Notes under the pieces: model-generated | Told to the model about the DNA's origin: nothing | The model's database searches: none | The model's input: the letters and a program-made list of their open reading frames with translations, nothing else | Source: Streptomyces sp. NBC_01224 | Lineage (GTDB): Bacteria; Actinomycetota; Actinomycetes; Streptomycetales; Streptomycetaceae | Direction: 5' to 3' | NCBI RefSeq assembly: GCF_036002945.1 | Contig: NZ_CP108529.1 | Coordinates: forward strand, 2,046,001-2,110,000 | DNA length: 64,000 nucleotides | Part shown: positions 36,890 through 48,155 of the stretch, piece by piece | Layout of the letters: each line of letters opens with the position of its first letter | Position numbering within the stretch: position 1 is the first letter of the stretch | Translations under genes and position numbers: made by a program

Positions 36890-37720
36890 ATGCCGCAGCC
36901 CAAGGATCTCGACCCGTACACCGACGCTCGCGCCTTCTACGGCTCCGAGTTGCGCCGCCTGCGCGAGGCCGCCGGGATGTCCCAGAGCGAGCTGGGCGAC
37001 CGGGTGTTCTGCTCGGGTACGTACATCGGGATGTTCGAGATGGCGGAGCGGCGCCCGCAGGAGGACATGTCCCGCGCCTTCGACGAACTGCTGGGGAGCG
37101 GCGAGCACCTTCAGCGGCTGTGCCGGCTGGCGCGGAAGTCGAAGGTGGCGGGCTACTTCGCGGATGCGGCGGAACTGGAAAAACGGGCCAGGTCCATCGA
37201 GGAGTACGCGCCGATGCTGATCCCGGGTGTGCTCCAGACGCGTGCCTACGCAACAGCGTTGACCAGAGGCACGATGCGGCGGACGTCCGACGAGGGGGTG
37301 GAACGGACGGTCAGCGCTCGCATGGAGCGCGCTCAACTATTCAGCTGCGAGAACAGGCCGGACTTCTGGGCGATTATTCACGAGGCCGCACTGCGCGTGC
37401 CGATCGGCGGCCTCCCCACCATGAGGGATCAGCTCGCCCATCTCGTCGAGACAGCCCAGGCCCATCCTCATGCGATCTTGCAGGTTCTGCCATTCTCCGC
37501 CGGCTTCCATCCTTTTCTGAACACCATGTCCTCGTTGATGCAGTTCGCCGATGCCCCGCCCGTCGTCTACACGGAGGGCGCCTACACGGGTCAACTCGTC
37601 GAGGAGGCGGCTCTGGTGGCGCAGTATCGATCGGCATACGATCTGGCCAGGGCCGTCGCGCTGTCGCCGGAGGCGTCCCTGGCACTGATCGCCTCGGCGG
37701 CGAAGGACTGCGACCGATGA
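36890..37720 (+). CDS. XRE-family regulator with DUF5753 domain
   Basis: A 276-aa protein. Residues about 16-75 form an HTH_31-type helix-turn-helix (LRRLREAAGMSQSELGDRVF, GTYIGMFEMAERRP). About 95-265 is DUF5753, typified by EEYAPMLIPGVLQTRAYA and the AHPHAILQVLPF region. This is the actinomycete-specific regulator type paired with DUF397 proteins (WhiJ-like pairs), linked to development and antibiotic control. Its stop overlaps the DUF397 start by four bases. Confidence 0.87.
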   Translation: MPQPKDLDPYTDARAFYGSELRRLREAAGMSQSELGDRVFCSGTYIGMFEMAERRPQEDMSRAFDELLGSGEHLQRLCRLARKSKVAGYFADAAELEKRARSIEEYAPMLIPGVLQTRAYATALTRGTMRRTSDEGVERTVSARMERAQLFSCENRPDFWAIIHEAALRVPIGGLPTMRDQLAHLVETAQAHPHAILQVLPFSAGFHPFLNTMSSLMQFADAPPVVYTEGAYTGQLVEEAALVAQYRSAYDLARAVALSPEASLALIASAAKDCDR

Positions 37721-37914
37721 ACAGCACGCCCGACCTCAGCAGTGCCGCCTGGCGGACCTCGTCCTACAGCAACGGAGACGGTGGAAGCTGCGTCGAGGTC
37801 GCCGACAACGTCCCCGGCTTCGTCCCCGTACGCGACTCCAAGCTGGCCGACAGCCCGGTCCTGGCCTTCCGGGCCGCAGGCTGGGCAGCGTTCGTGCGGA
37901 CCATCAAGCGGTAG
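37717..37914 (+). CDS. DUF397 small protein, partner of the XRE regulator
   Basis: A 65-aa protein with the family pattern WRTSSYSNGDGGSCVEVA and VPVRDSKLADSPVLAF. DUF397 proteins are the small partners of XRE/DUF5753 regulators and are thought to counteract them. The ATG lies in the ATGA overlap with the upstream stop, so the two should be made in fixed ratio. Confidence 0.87.
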   Translation: MNSTPDLSSAAWRTSSYSNGDGGSCVEVADNVPGFVPVRDSKLADSPVLAFRAAGWAAFVRTIKR

Positions 37915-37938
37915 GACAACCGCAGGCGCCGTACAACG

Positions 37939-37979
37939 CGAAGGGCCGCACCCCGGGAGATCCGGGATGCGGCCCTTCG
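37939..37979. terminator. Bidirectional terminator between DUF397 and acnA
   Basis: An 18-bp stem (37939-37956 with 37962-37979; CGAAGGGCCGCA core) has one mismatch and a 5-base loop, between convergent genes. Confidence 0.85.
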
Positions 37980-38000
37980 GCTCTGCTGACTGCCTGCTGC

Positions 38001-40757
<2,757 letters not shown>

Positions 40758-40808
40758 TCATTACGGCGGGCGCCGCGTGGTGCCGCCTACGGCCCCTCGA
40801 CCATCCGC

Positions 40809-40827
40809 TAAGGTAAGGCTTAGTTAG
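40809..40827. promoter_or_regulatory. Iron-box-like site (IdeR/DmdR1 type) upstream of acnA
   Basis: TAAGGTAAGGCTTAGTTAG agrees with the iron-box consensus TWAGGTWAGSCTWACCTWA at 16 of 19 positions by my count. It lies about 95 bases upstream of the acnA start. Just beyond it a wider dyad GGTAAGG ... CCTTACC spans 40812-40838. Confidence 0.55.
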
Positions 40828-40871
40828 GTAACCCTTACCGACTGGCGGACTGCGGTGCGCCTTTGGCATAT

Positions 40872-40887
40872 ATCTCGATGTCGAGAT
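40872..40887. promoter_or_regulatory. Palindromic operator ATCTC-N6-GAGAT between acnA and the RraA gene
   Basis: TATCTCGATGTCGAGATA has eight-base arms around a two-base centre. It is near the middle of the 338-base divergent gap and could control either side. The half-sites, spacing and following AAC are shared with the site in front of the HTH-MurA gene. From memory, the MarR-type regulator TamR binds a palindrome of this style at the S. coelicolor aconitase promoter. Confidence 0.65.
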
Positions 40888-41053
40888 AACTCTAGTACAT
40901 CACCGCCGCACGGTCATGCGCGGGCGGCGCGGCTGCGCCGCGCCCGCTAGTCTCGCCGCCGCACACCTCTTCTCCCGATGAACATATCGACCCCGCGGCG
41001 GCGCGGGAACGTGCCCTCATCGGCGGGAAGCGGCGCCCGGACGAAGGAGGAAC

Positions 41054-41677
41054 ATGAACGACGTCACCGAGTTCAAGGACATCTCCCCGACCACCCTCGC
41101 CGATCTCCTGGGACGCGAGCAGGTCATGGACATCGGCATCCGCCCCCTGTGGCCCTCGATCCCGCGCGTCGCCGGCCCGGCGTTCACCGTGCGGTGCCCT
41201 CCGGGCGACAACCTCATGCTCCACGCGGCCATCCACCGCGCGGAGCCGGGCTCGGTCATCGTCGTCGAGGCAGGTGACGTCGACTACGCACTCGCCGGAG
41301 GAAACGTCTGCGCCGTCGCTCAGCGCCGCGGGATCGCGGCGTTCGTGACCGACGGGGTGATCCGTGACCTCGCCGAGGTGCGCGAGATGGGCTTTCCCGT
41401 CTTCGCCAGGGGAGTCATCCCCGTCCCGGGCACCAAGAAGGCCATTGAGCCGCTCAACGGCCCGGTGCGGTGCGGCGGCGTGAGCGTCGACGCGGGCGAC
41501 ATCGTGGTGGCCGACGAAGAGGGCATCGTGGTCACTCCCCGCGCCCGCCGGGAGCAGGTACTCCTCGACGCCCGGAAGAGGCTGGCCAAGGAGGCCGGCG
41601 AATCCCTCGATGTGTGGGAGGAAGCGCATCGCGCCCGTATCGACAAGATCCTGGCCGAAGGCGGCTTCGAGGGCTGA
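41054..41677 (+). CDS. RraA family protein, 4-hydroxy-4-methyl-2-oxoglutarate aldolase-like
   Basis: A 207-aa protein of the RraA/HMG-aldolase fold. PPGDNLMLHAAIHRAEPGSV and FVTDGVIRDLAEV contain the G-D-N...R-D active-site pattern for divalent metal and oxo-acid binding. The C-terminal helix with LDVWEEAHRARIDKIL resembles proteins annotated as dimethylmenaquinone methyltransferase or aldolase. Cleavage of a 4-hydroxy-2-oxoacid to pyruvate or oxaloacetate is the likely reaction. The start is ATG 41054, three bases after GGAGGA. It is divergent from acnA and upstream of the HTH-MurA gene. Confidence 0.75.
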   Translation: MNDVTEFKDISPTTLADLLGREQVMDIGIRPLWPSIPRVAGPAFTVRCPPGDNLMLHAAIHRAEPGSVIVVEAGDVDYALAGGNVCAVAQRRGIAAFVTDGVIRDLAEVREMGFPVFARGVIPVPGTKKAIEPLNGPVRCGGVSVDAGDIVVADEEGIVVTPRARREQVLLDARKRLAKEAGESLDVWEEAHRARIDKILAEGGFEG

Positions 41678-41925
41678 TTCGACGCCAGGCATCCGTCAGG
41701 CCTGCGCCGTTCCCCGGCCTCGCCCGGCCCGACGACCGGGGCCGGGGCGAGGCCGACGCCCGTCCCCCCGGATGGACGTACACCGCGCGCCGTCGCGGCG
41801 ATCCGGGTGGACCATGGAACGCACGGTGCACCCGTAGCCAGCACCTTTCACGTACATCAGGCTGCGTAACTTCCGTGCCTCCACACGCAGCCGTCACCCG
41901 AACACCACACCCCACCACAGGTCTC

Positions 41926-41941
41926 ATCTCATATCTGAGAT
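41926..41941. promoter_or_regulatory. Palindromic operator ATCTC-N6-GAGAT at the HTH-MurA start
   Basis: ATCTCATATCTGAGAT, a six-base-arm palindrome, ends 11 bases before the ATG and is followed by AACC. It overlaps a plausible -10 (TAACCT, 41941-41946), so a bound protein would block transcription. It matches the acnA-side site in half-sites, spacing and the trailing AAC. Confidence 0.6.
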
Positions 41942-41952
41942 AACCTTTCGTC

Positions 41953-43482
41953 ATGTCAGACGACTATCTCGTACGCATAGGCAAGCTCATCCGTGACGCC
42001 CGTCAGCACCGGGGCTGGACACAGAGTCAGCTCGCCGAGGCGCTCGCCACCAGTCAGAGCGCCGTCAATCGCATCGAGCGCGGCAATCAGAACATCAGCC
42101 TTGAGATGATCGCGCGCATCGGGGAGGCACTCGACAGCGAGATCGTGTCGCTCGGATACGCCGGGCCCATGCACCTGCGGGTGGTCGGCGGGCGCCGCCT
42201 CTCGGGTTCCATCGATGTCAAGACGAGCAAGAACGCGTGCGTGGCACTGCTCTGCGCCTCGCTGCTCAACAAGGGCCGTACGGTGCTGCGCCGCGTGGCC
42301 CGCATCGAGGAGGTCTACCGGCTCCTGGAGGTGCTGAACTCCATCGGCGTGCGGACGAGGTGGATCAACGAGGGAGTCGATCTGGAGATCGTCCCGCCGG
42401 CCCGGCTCGACATGGACGCCATCGACGCGGACGCCGCCCGCCGGACCCGTTCCATCATCATGTTCCTCGGTCCGCTGCTGCACCGGATGGACTCGTTCAA
42501 GCTTCCGTACGCGGGCGGCTGCGACCTCGGTACGCGGACCATCGAGCCGCACATGATCGCGCTGCGCCGGTTCGGGCTGGAGATCGCCGCGACGGAGGGG
42601 CTCTACCACGCGCAGATAGACCACTCGGTCACGCCCGACCGTCCCATAGTGCTGACCGAGCGCGGGGACACCGTGACCGAGAACGCGCTGCTGGCCGCCG
42701 CCCGGCACGACGGCACGACCGTCATCCGTAACGCATCCTCCAACTACATGGTCCAGGACCTGTGCTTCTTCCTGGAGGCACTGGGCATACGCGTGGACGG
42801 CATCGGCACGACCACACTGACTGTGCACGGCGTCCCGCACATAGATGTGGACGTCGACTACTCCCCCTCCGAGGACCCGGTCGAGGCGATGAGCCTCCTC
42901 GCCGCCGCCGTGGTCACGGAGTCCCGGCTGACGATCCGCCGGGTGCCGATCGAGTTCCTCGAGATCGAGCTCGCGGTCCTGGAGGAGATGGGCGTCGACT
43001 GCGACCGTACGACCGAGTACGCCGCCGACAACGGCCGTACCCGGCTGGTCGACCTCACGGTCCGCCCCTCCAAGCTGGAGGCGCCGATCGACAAGGTCCA
43101 CCCCATGCCGTTCCCCGGGCTCAACATCGACAATGTGCCCTTCTTCGCGGCCATCGCCGCCTCGGCCCACGGCCAGACCCTCATCCATGACTGGGTCTAC
43201 GACAACCGGGCGATCTACCTCACCGATCTGAACCGCCTCGGCGGCAGGCTGCAGCTCCTGGACCCGCACCGGGTACTGGTCGAGGGCCCGACCCGCTGGC
43301 GCGCCGCCGAGATGATGTGCCCGCCCGCGCTGCGGCCCGCCGTGGTGGTGCTGCTCGCCATGATGGCGGCGGAAGGCACCTCCGTACTGCGCAATGTCTA
43401 TGTCATCAACCGCGGTTACGAGGAGCTGGCGGAACGGCTCAACTCCGTGGGCGCGCAGATCGAGATCTTCCGCGACATCTGA
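41953..43482 (+). CDS. murA2: HTH-UDP-GlcNAc 1-carboxyvinyltransferase fusion (MurA2-type)
   Basis: A 509-aa fusion. Residues 5-70 are an XRE helix-turn-helix (GKLIRDARQHRGWTQSQLAE, SQSAVNRIERGNQN). About 73-505 is an EPSP/MurA fold with DVKTSKNACVALL at the start, the PEP-reactive cysteine Cys190 in GGCDLGTRTIEPHM, and DVDYSPSEDPVEAMSLLAA. The enzyme would add enolpyruvate to UDP-GlcNAc, the first committed peptidoglycan step. From memory SCO5998 is such a second MurA in S. coelicolor. No ribosome site precedes ATG 41953, so the mRNA may be leaderless. The fused DNA-binding domain and the palindrome at its own promoter suggest autoregulation. Confidence 0.85.
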   Translation: MSDDYLVRIGKLIRDARQHRGWTQSQLAEALATSQSAVNRIERGNQNISLEMIARIGEALDSEIVSLGYAGPMHLRVVGGRRLSGSIDVKTSKNACVALLCASLLNKGRTVLRRVARIEEVYRLLEVLNSIGVRTRWINEGVDLEIVPPARLDMDAIDADAARRTRSIIMFLGPLLHRMDSFKLPYAGGCDLGTRTIEPHMIALRRFGLEIAATEGLYHAQIDHSVTPDRPIVLTERGDTVTENALLAAARHDGTTVIRNASSNYMVQDLCFFLEALGIRVDGIGTTTLTVHGVPHIDVDVDYSPSEDPVEAMSLLAAAVVTESRLTIRRVPIEFLEIELAVLEEMGVDCDRTTEYAADNGRTRLVDLTVRPSKLEAPIDKVHPMPFPGLNIDNVPFFAAIAASAHGQTLIHDWVYDNRAIYLTDLNRLGGRLQLLDPHRVLVEGPTRWRAAEMMCPPALRPAVVVLLAMMAAEGTSVLRNVYVINRGYEELAERLNSVGAQIEIFRDI

Positions 43483-43487
43483 CGGGC

Positions 43488-43527
43488 GGGGTGTCGTGCC
43501 CTTAGGCGGCACGGGGCACGACACCCC
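43488..43527 (+). terminator. Terminator of the HTH-MurA gene
   Basis: A perfect 14-bp stem (GGGGTGTCGTGCCC with its complement) has a 12-base loop, five bases after the stop codon. It marks the edge of the conserved core. Confidence 0.9.
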
Positions 43528-43662
43528 TAAATGCCTGACGACCTGCGGTTATACCCTTTCTCGACCTTCCATTGATCACCGCTGCTTTTCATCACCTTGT
43601 GCAACGCGTGTGCAAGATGATCTTGAATGGGTAACCATGCGTCAGGCACGCCTGATTGCCCG

Positions 43663-44033
43663 TCACCCTTTACGGAGAGTGCTCACCAGAGGGGCCTCGC
43701 CATGCCCGCAACGACGCCGCCACTGGCGTTCCTTAAATTCGGAGTTCAGCCCTCGCCGCGCCCGCATCAAGCGCACCACACGGCTACGGCCAGTCCCGGC
43801 CCGGACCTCCACGAGTACCGGCGCTCCTTCGATCATCCGGCTGACCCGCACGTCCGGGTCGGTGGTTTGCTGACCGAGGCGCTCGCCGATAGCGCCCTGC
43901 CCTGTAACACGTCGAGGTGTGCAGTGAGGTATGTGCTGCCGTCGCCGAGCCCCACTAGCAGGTGGTCAGGATTGGGACGAGGAACTGATAGCGGCACGGG
44001 GATCGGCGTGACAGGCTCCTTCATGGGGAACAT
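43663..44033 (-). pseudogene. Frameshifted small gene of unknown function
   Basis: Two overlapping minus-strand frames read as one protein when joined near 43880-43895. The first gives MKEPVTPIPVPLSVPRP and LLVGLGDGSTYLTAHLDVL, the second continues AIGERLGQQTTDPDVRVSRM and VLVEVRAGTGRSRVVRLM. Third-position GC is high in each frame on its own side of the junction, supporting a single original gene of about 120 aa. A TTA codon lies just before the junction. I do not recognise the family; small proteins of this look occur on actinomycete mobile elements. Confidence 0.45.
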
Positions 44034-44117
44034 TCACTCAGCCACCTCGGAACCCCGGGTGATATGCCCCGGCCCCCGGCGGGCTCGCGGTGAACGCCAT
44101 CGAGTGCTGATGCCATA

Positions 44118-44160
44118 GGCCCTGACCAGCCCGTTTCCATCTTTCAGCGCTGTCAGGGCC
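44118..44160. terminator. Hairpin in the degenerate spacer
   Basis: GGCCCTGAC (44118-44126) pairs with GTCAGGGCC (44152-44160) over a 25-base loop. The surrounding 44034-44590 holds no supportable gene: several short frames exist on both strands but none has codon bias, a ribosome site or recognisable motifs. Confidence 0.4.
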
Positions 44161-44589
44161 TTCCTTGCTTATCTGGCGGAAAGTCCCCGGAACCTCCCTG
44201 AGAGAGACGCGAAAAGCCCTGAAAAGTTCCTGGGACGTCCCTGCTCCGAGGGCGCCCTGCGGGCGATTCACGTACCCAACTGGTCGGACGGATGGGAACT
44301 CTTGCGTAGGACACCTGCCCGGCACCTGTCAGCAGCCGAGAAGAGGACACGCGCCTCGTCATCCAACTGCGTCCGTCTCCGCTGCGTACCGGACAGAACG
44401 ACCAACCAGAGCCACCTTCCGCATCAGTGGCTGGCACCAGACGAACTCTGACCCACTGCTGCGCGTCGCGGGTCGATACGCCCCCTTCACGTGGCCGGAC
44501 CGGCTGCCCCAGGCAGTTCATGCAGACGCCTCCCCGTCCGACTCAAGAAGTCGATCTCGCCTACCGGTGAGCCCTTTCAGAGTTGTCTC

Positions 44590-45067
44590 TCCAGAGTTAG
44601 GACGGCGGCAGCGATGAACGTTCATGCGGTTGGGACTACAACGGGCTCGGCGGAAGATGCGCCAGGACTTCAGCCGCGCAACGCCTCGCCCGCCGGGTGC
44701 TCGCGCCCCGGGATCGGGGACAACCTGTACATTCACGCCGGGGCGGCGGTGCTCCAGCGAGAAGTCGGCCCACCTGTCGCCGACCCGGCCGCACGCGGCA
44801 AGCGTTCCGTCGAGCGGGACGTAGTCGGGGTCGGTCTCCCGCAGGATTCTTAGCGCCCGGGTGCCCGGCGGGCGCGGTGGCCTACGGCAGCGGTGACGAC
44901 GGCGATCCGTGTGAGCGGTTCGTGCCGCCGAAGGTAGACCAGCGGACGAGAGCACGCTGATGGGACGGGAGCTTGCAGCGACGGTCACCCCCACGGGTGA
45001 CGATGAGCATGATTACCCACTCGACCAGGACGTGAGGCAAGTCGAGTGCGGCAGGATAGGAAACCAA
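44590..45067 (-). pseudogene. Degenerate IS5-family (DDE_Tnp_4-like) transposase, left copy
   Basis: Minus-strand pieces of one transposase in different frames. The N-terminus is SYPAALDLPHVLVEWVIMLI then VTRGGDRRCKLPSHQRALV. The middle is LRETDPDYVPLDGTLAACGR then VGDRWADFSLEHRRPGVNVQ. After a deletion comes GVARLKSWRIFRRARCSPNR. These match the order of motifs in a common Streptomyces transposase family as I remember it, including the first catalytic Asp in LDGTL. Frameshifts and an internal loss make it inactive. Homology with the right copy continues upstream to about 45180, so the old IS end is near there. Confidence 0.75.
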
Positions 45068-45257
45068 CGAGGCTCCTGCGCAGATGAGTTGAGACGTCGA
45101 ACACCTCTGCCAACGGCACAGGAGCTTCGTGCTTTGCGGAACGCCGGCCGGTCACCCGATCGGTGGGCACTCTCAAAGAGATCGACGTACGGAGTGTCGT
45201 TGGCTTGCTCCAGACTGTGTCTAGTGCAAGGCGGGACCCAGGGGAGGGAGACCGAGC

Positions 45258-48155
45258 ATGGCAAAGACGCCTGGCGGTTCGATCGAAATGCTCAAGCATC
45301 TACACGAATACCTCGATGAGCATTTTCGAACCCTTCACGCACATCGCCAGGCGCTGCAGCCAGCGGCCCCCGTATTTGCTCTGGAGCATGATCTCAGCCA
45401 GAACGACCTGGATCTACTTTCGACCACGGTGCGCGGGGCCGTCACAGAAGGATTCGATATTCGGCACCGCACCTGGTGGCTGCCCTTCGTAGTATATGCC
45501 GCCGAAATCGGATACCTCTATACCGGAGACGAGTACTGGCCCCTGTTCTCTCAAGAGACATCAGGATGGGAGCGCGGCCCACAATGGAAGATTTACGATA
45601 ATCGCAGACATATTAAACAATGGTTCGAACGGTTCGCAGCTGAATATGGAGGAATCGAACCCAGGGGAGCCTTTGCCTCGAACTTCAGCATCATCGCATG
45701 GCCTATCACGCATGCCATCATGCCAGCCGATCTGCAGCGCCAAATGGCACAACTCCTTTACGAAGCGCGTGCCATACTTACGTCATCCATGCTGAATGAT
45801 CCGCACAAACTGGGCTCCTGCCTGGCAGCGCGCACGGGCGGGTACAGCGACCGCTTCCAAAAGTTCTGCTCGAATCAGATCCTGCTCGGACATATCGCCG
45901 CAGCGCTACTGTCAGGCGACGACGAGGGATCCCCGTACCTGGTGCAATCAACGCTCGCCCGCCTGGTTGACGCCCTATCGAAGGAACACGAGTCGAGGGA
46001 CTGGCTGGATCAGGCAATAAATTCAGCGCACACAGTGCGCTCTGCCGGTTTCCTTCCGACGAATACCAGCTCAGGGAAAGAGCGCCAAGGGCAGTACACC
46101 TCTACTGCATCGCATCCGCGACTTCTTTTGCAACAAGAGGGAGGCGGATGGCGTCCCTGCTTGGAGCTACCCGACCTCACGACTCTACAAGCGGAAAATG
46201 ACCAGATAAGCGAGGAGCTGCGGAGACTACGCCCGAAGATTGAAGGACGCCGTCAGCCACTTCCTCGCGGAAAGCTCTTGTACCCAGGCAGAGTGCTGCT
46301 GACCGCGTGGCCCCGGCCAGGCACCCCCATTATCCAATTGGAGCAAGGATCCAGGCATGTCAATGAGTTGATAGCCGAACGTTGCGCCATCACTAAGGGA
46401 CCATGGTGGCTCTTCCGGAAACAGCCCGGCGGACTAGCTGTCGAAATAAAGGGCGGCCTCGTCCGGCCAGGTCATGAATACTGCTTGGTCGGCCGCACCG
46501 GCATATCTCCCCCGGCACTTCCGTGGATATCTCCATCCGTTGTCCACGCCGATGAAGTGAACGCTTTCGATGTGAAGGTGCCCCAAACCCTAAATGACGT
46601 GGAGATAACCCAGCTTGCGGCAACCGGGCTGTCGGCGGTGTCGAACGTTTCCATCCACCCTGTAGGCGTTGTTCCAGCTTCGTGGGATGGCGACGGATCC
46701 GCCGAGTGGATGGCTGGGGATCCAGCACTTCTAGCGGTGACGTCCACTCATGTGACAGAGAGATGTTCAGTGCGAGTAGACGGCGGTTCACCTTTTCCGC
46801 TCGAATGGCCAAAAGGCAGTCAGTCACTGATTTTCGCTCTAGAGGGACTCTCCGTAGGTACACACGAGGTGCACGTTGCACTACTGTCCGGAGATGCAGG
46901 CGGGTCATTCGCAAGCGGGTCACTTGCTGCCACCATTCGCGATCCTCATTCGAACTTGGAAGACCACACAGAGGGATCAGGCATCCGCCTGTATGCCACT
47001 CCAGCCCGTCCAAAGCTAACCGAGATATGGGATGGCCGGGCAAGTCTATCGGCAGACGGCCCAGCCGGCACTAAGGCCGAGCTGACTGTCGTACTGCGTG
47101 ACGACGCCGGTAAGGAACTAATGCACCTGCGCCATACTATTTCGTTCCCTTTCACCGACAGTGCATGGACGAAACTGGCGGCTCAGGAATTCCGCACGGG
47201 CAAAGGGAAACTGCAAAGCGTCTACAGTATCGCTGAGTCATGTGAAGTATCAGTCTCCCGAAGCGGGGTAGGCTTCGCATCCCTTGTATGCGAACGCGGA
47301 TTTTACCCCCTTCGCTGGGTACCAACAAAGCAGCGCAATGACAGGCACACAGTACGCTTGATTGACCGTACAGGCCGTAATGAAACGCAAGTACTCCTAT
47401 ATTCTGTGGAGAATCCACTGGTCGGCGAGCAGAGAGATGCCTGGAAACCGGTTGACGTCCCCGTAGGTGGCGGCATGCTCCGAGCCGTTTCCGACAATGC
47501 GACCGCAGCCATCATCCTGCCACCTGACCCCAATTGGCTGCGCCAGAGAGCGGGTACTCAGCCAATTATCCGCTGCACAGGCGCCCCGCTGCCCGAAGCG
47601 CTCAAACTGATACGTAATTACCATTATTGGCAGGACGCCGACCTGTCGGCCGATCCCTTCTCCCACCATCAGCGAAAACTGGTGCTCGACGCGATCACAA
47701 CGGCCCTCGCGTCACTCATGGCCGGGAGTAGATGGGCCAACTTGGAACGCCGACGAGGTCGCCTCAGTGCGCCGAGGAGACCGGACATGCTGGATGAGAT
47801 GCAGCAGCTTGTAGGAGATTCGCAGGCACAGCGTGATGTGGCTCGTTACATCGCCAGACATCTCTGGCAGTGGTCGAAGTCCCTGTCTGCATTGCGGGAA
47901 GGTTTGGGCGAGGCAATCGCCCCCATTACCGCTAGCACTGGTATCGGGAACCCGCGTGACGCAGCGGACTTTCTACTGCTTCTTGCAAGCCGACCCGGCT
48001 CCCTGGACGGTGGGGACAGCACCGAGCTCGACAGGATGCTGACATGCGTGCTGGTGTCCCCCGTACTTATCCGAGCGGCTCGATTCGCAATCTTGGGTAT
48101 TGAGGACCTTCATGAGGGCTCAGAACGTTCGACGATGATCGGAGGTTTCCAGTGA
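45258..48155 (+). CDS. Large unrecognised protein, first gene of the DruE-like helicase operon
   Basis: A 965-aa protein without a family I can name with certainty. The N-terminal third is helical (RTWWLPFVVYAAEIGYLYTGDEYW is a striking aromatic stretch, residues about 74-97), the middle (about 330-760) is beta-rich with Ig-like strands, and the last 150 residues are helical again. No Walker, nuclease or methylase motif is visible, nor a signal peptide. The start ATG 45258 follows GGGAGG. Codons often end in A or T, unlike the core genes. The stop overlaps the next start (GTGA). Druantia loci carry large uncharacterised proteins just upstream of DruE, and by position this could be the counterpart. 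Confidence 0.7.
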   Translation: MAKTPGGSIEMLKHLHEYLDEHFRTLHAHRQALQPAAPVFALEHDLSQNDLDLLSTTVRGAVTEGFDIRHRTWWLPFVVYAAEIGYLYTGDEYWPLFSQETSGWERGPQWKIYDNRRHIKQWFERFAAEYGGIEPRGAFASNFSIIAWPITHAIMPADLQRQMAQLLYEARAILTSSMLNDPHKLGSCLAARTGGYSDRFQKFCSNQILLGHIAAALLSGDDEGSPYLVQSTLARLVDALSKEHESRDWLDQAINSAHTVRSAGFLPTNTSSGKERQGQYTSTASHPRLLLQQEGGGWRPCLELPDLTTLQAENDQISEELRRLRPKIEGRRQPLPRGKLLYPGRVLLTAWPRPGTPIIQLEQGSRHVNELIAERCAITKGPWWLFRKQPGGLAVEIKGGLVRPGHEYCLVGRTGISPPALPWISPSVVHADEVNAFDVKVPQTLNDVEITQLAATGLSAVSNVSIHPVGVVPASWDGDGSAEWMAGDPALLAVTSTHVTERCSVRVDGGSPFPLEWPKGSQSLIFALEGLSVGTHEVHVALLSGDAGGSFASGSLAATIRDPHSNLEDHTEGSGIRLYATPARPKLTEIWDGRASLSADGPAGTKAELTVVLRDDAGKELMHLRHTISFPFTDSAWTKLAAQEFRTGKGKLQSVYSIAESCEVSVSRSGVGFASLVCERGFYPLRWVPTKQRNDRHTVRLIDRTGRNETQVLLYSVENPLVGEQRDAWKPVDVPVGGGMLRAVSDNATAAIILPPDPNWLRQRAGTQPIIRCTGAPLPEALKLIRNYHYWQDADLSADPFSHHQRKLVLDAITTALASLMAGSRWANLERRRGRLSAPRRPDMLDEMQQLVGDSQAQRDVARYIARHLWQWSKSLSALREGLGEAIAPITASTGIGNPRDAADFLLLLASRPGSLDGGDSTELDRMLTCVLVSPVLIRAARFAILGIEDLHEGSERSTMIGGFQ

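Noticed and set aside
41956..43524. Minus-strand frame over the HTH-MurA gene
   Set aside because: It is a shadow; it also runs through the terminator hairpin at 43488-43527.
44034..44590. Possible integrase attachment site or tRNA at the island edge
   Set aside because: No tRNA-like cloverleaf, no integrase gene and no long direct repeat were found by eye between this edge and the right end of the window.
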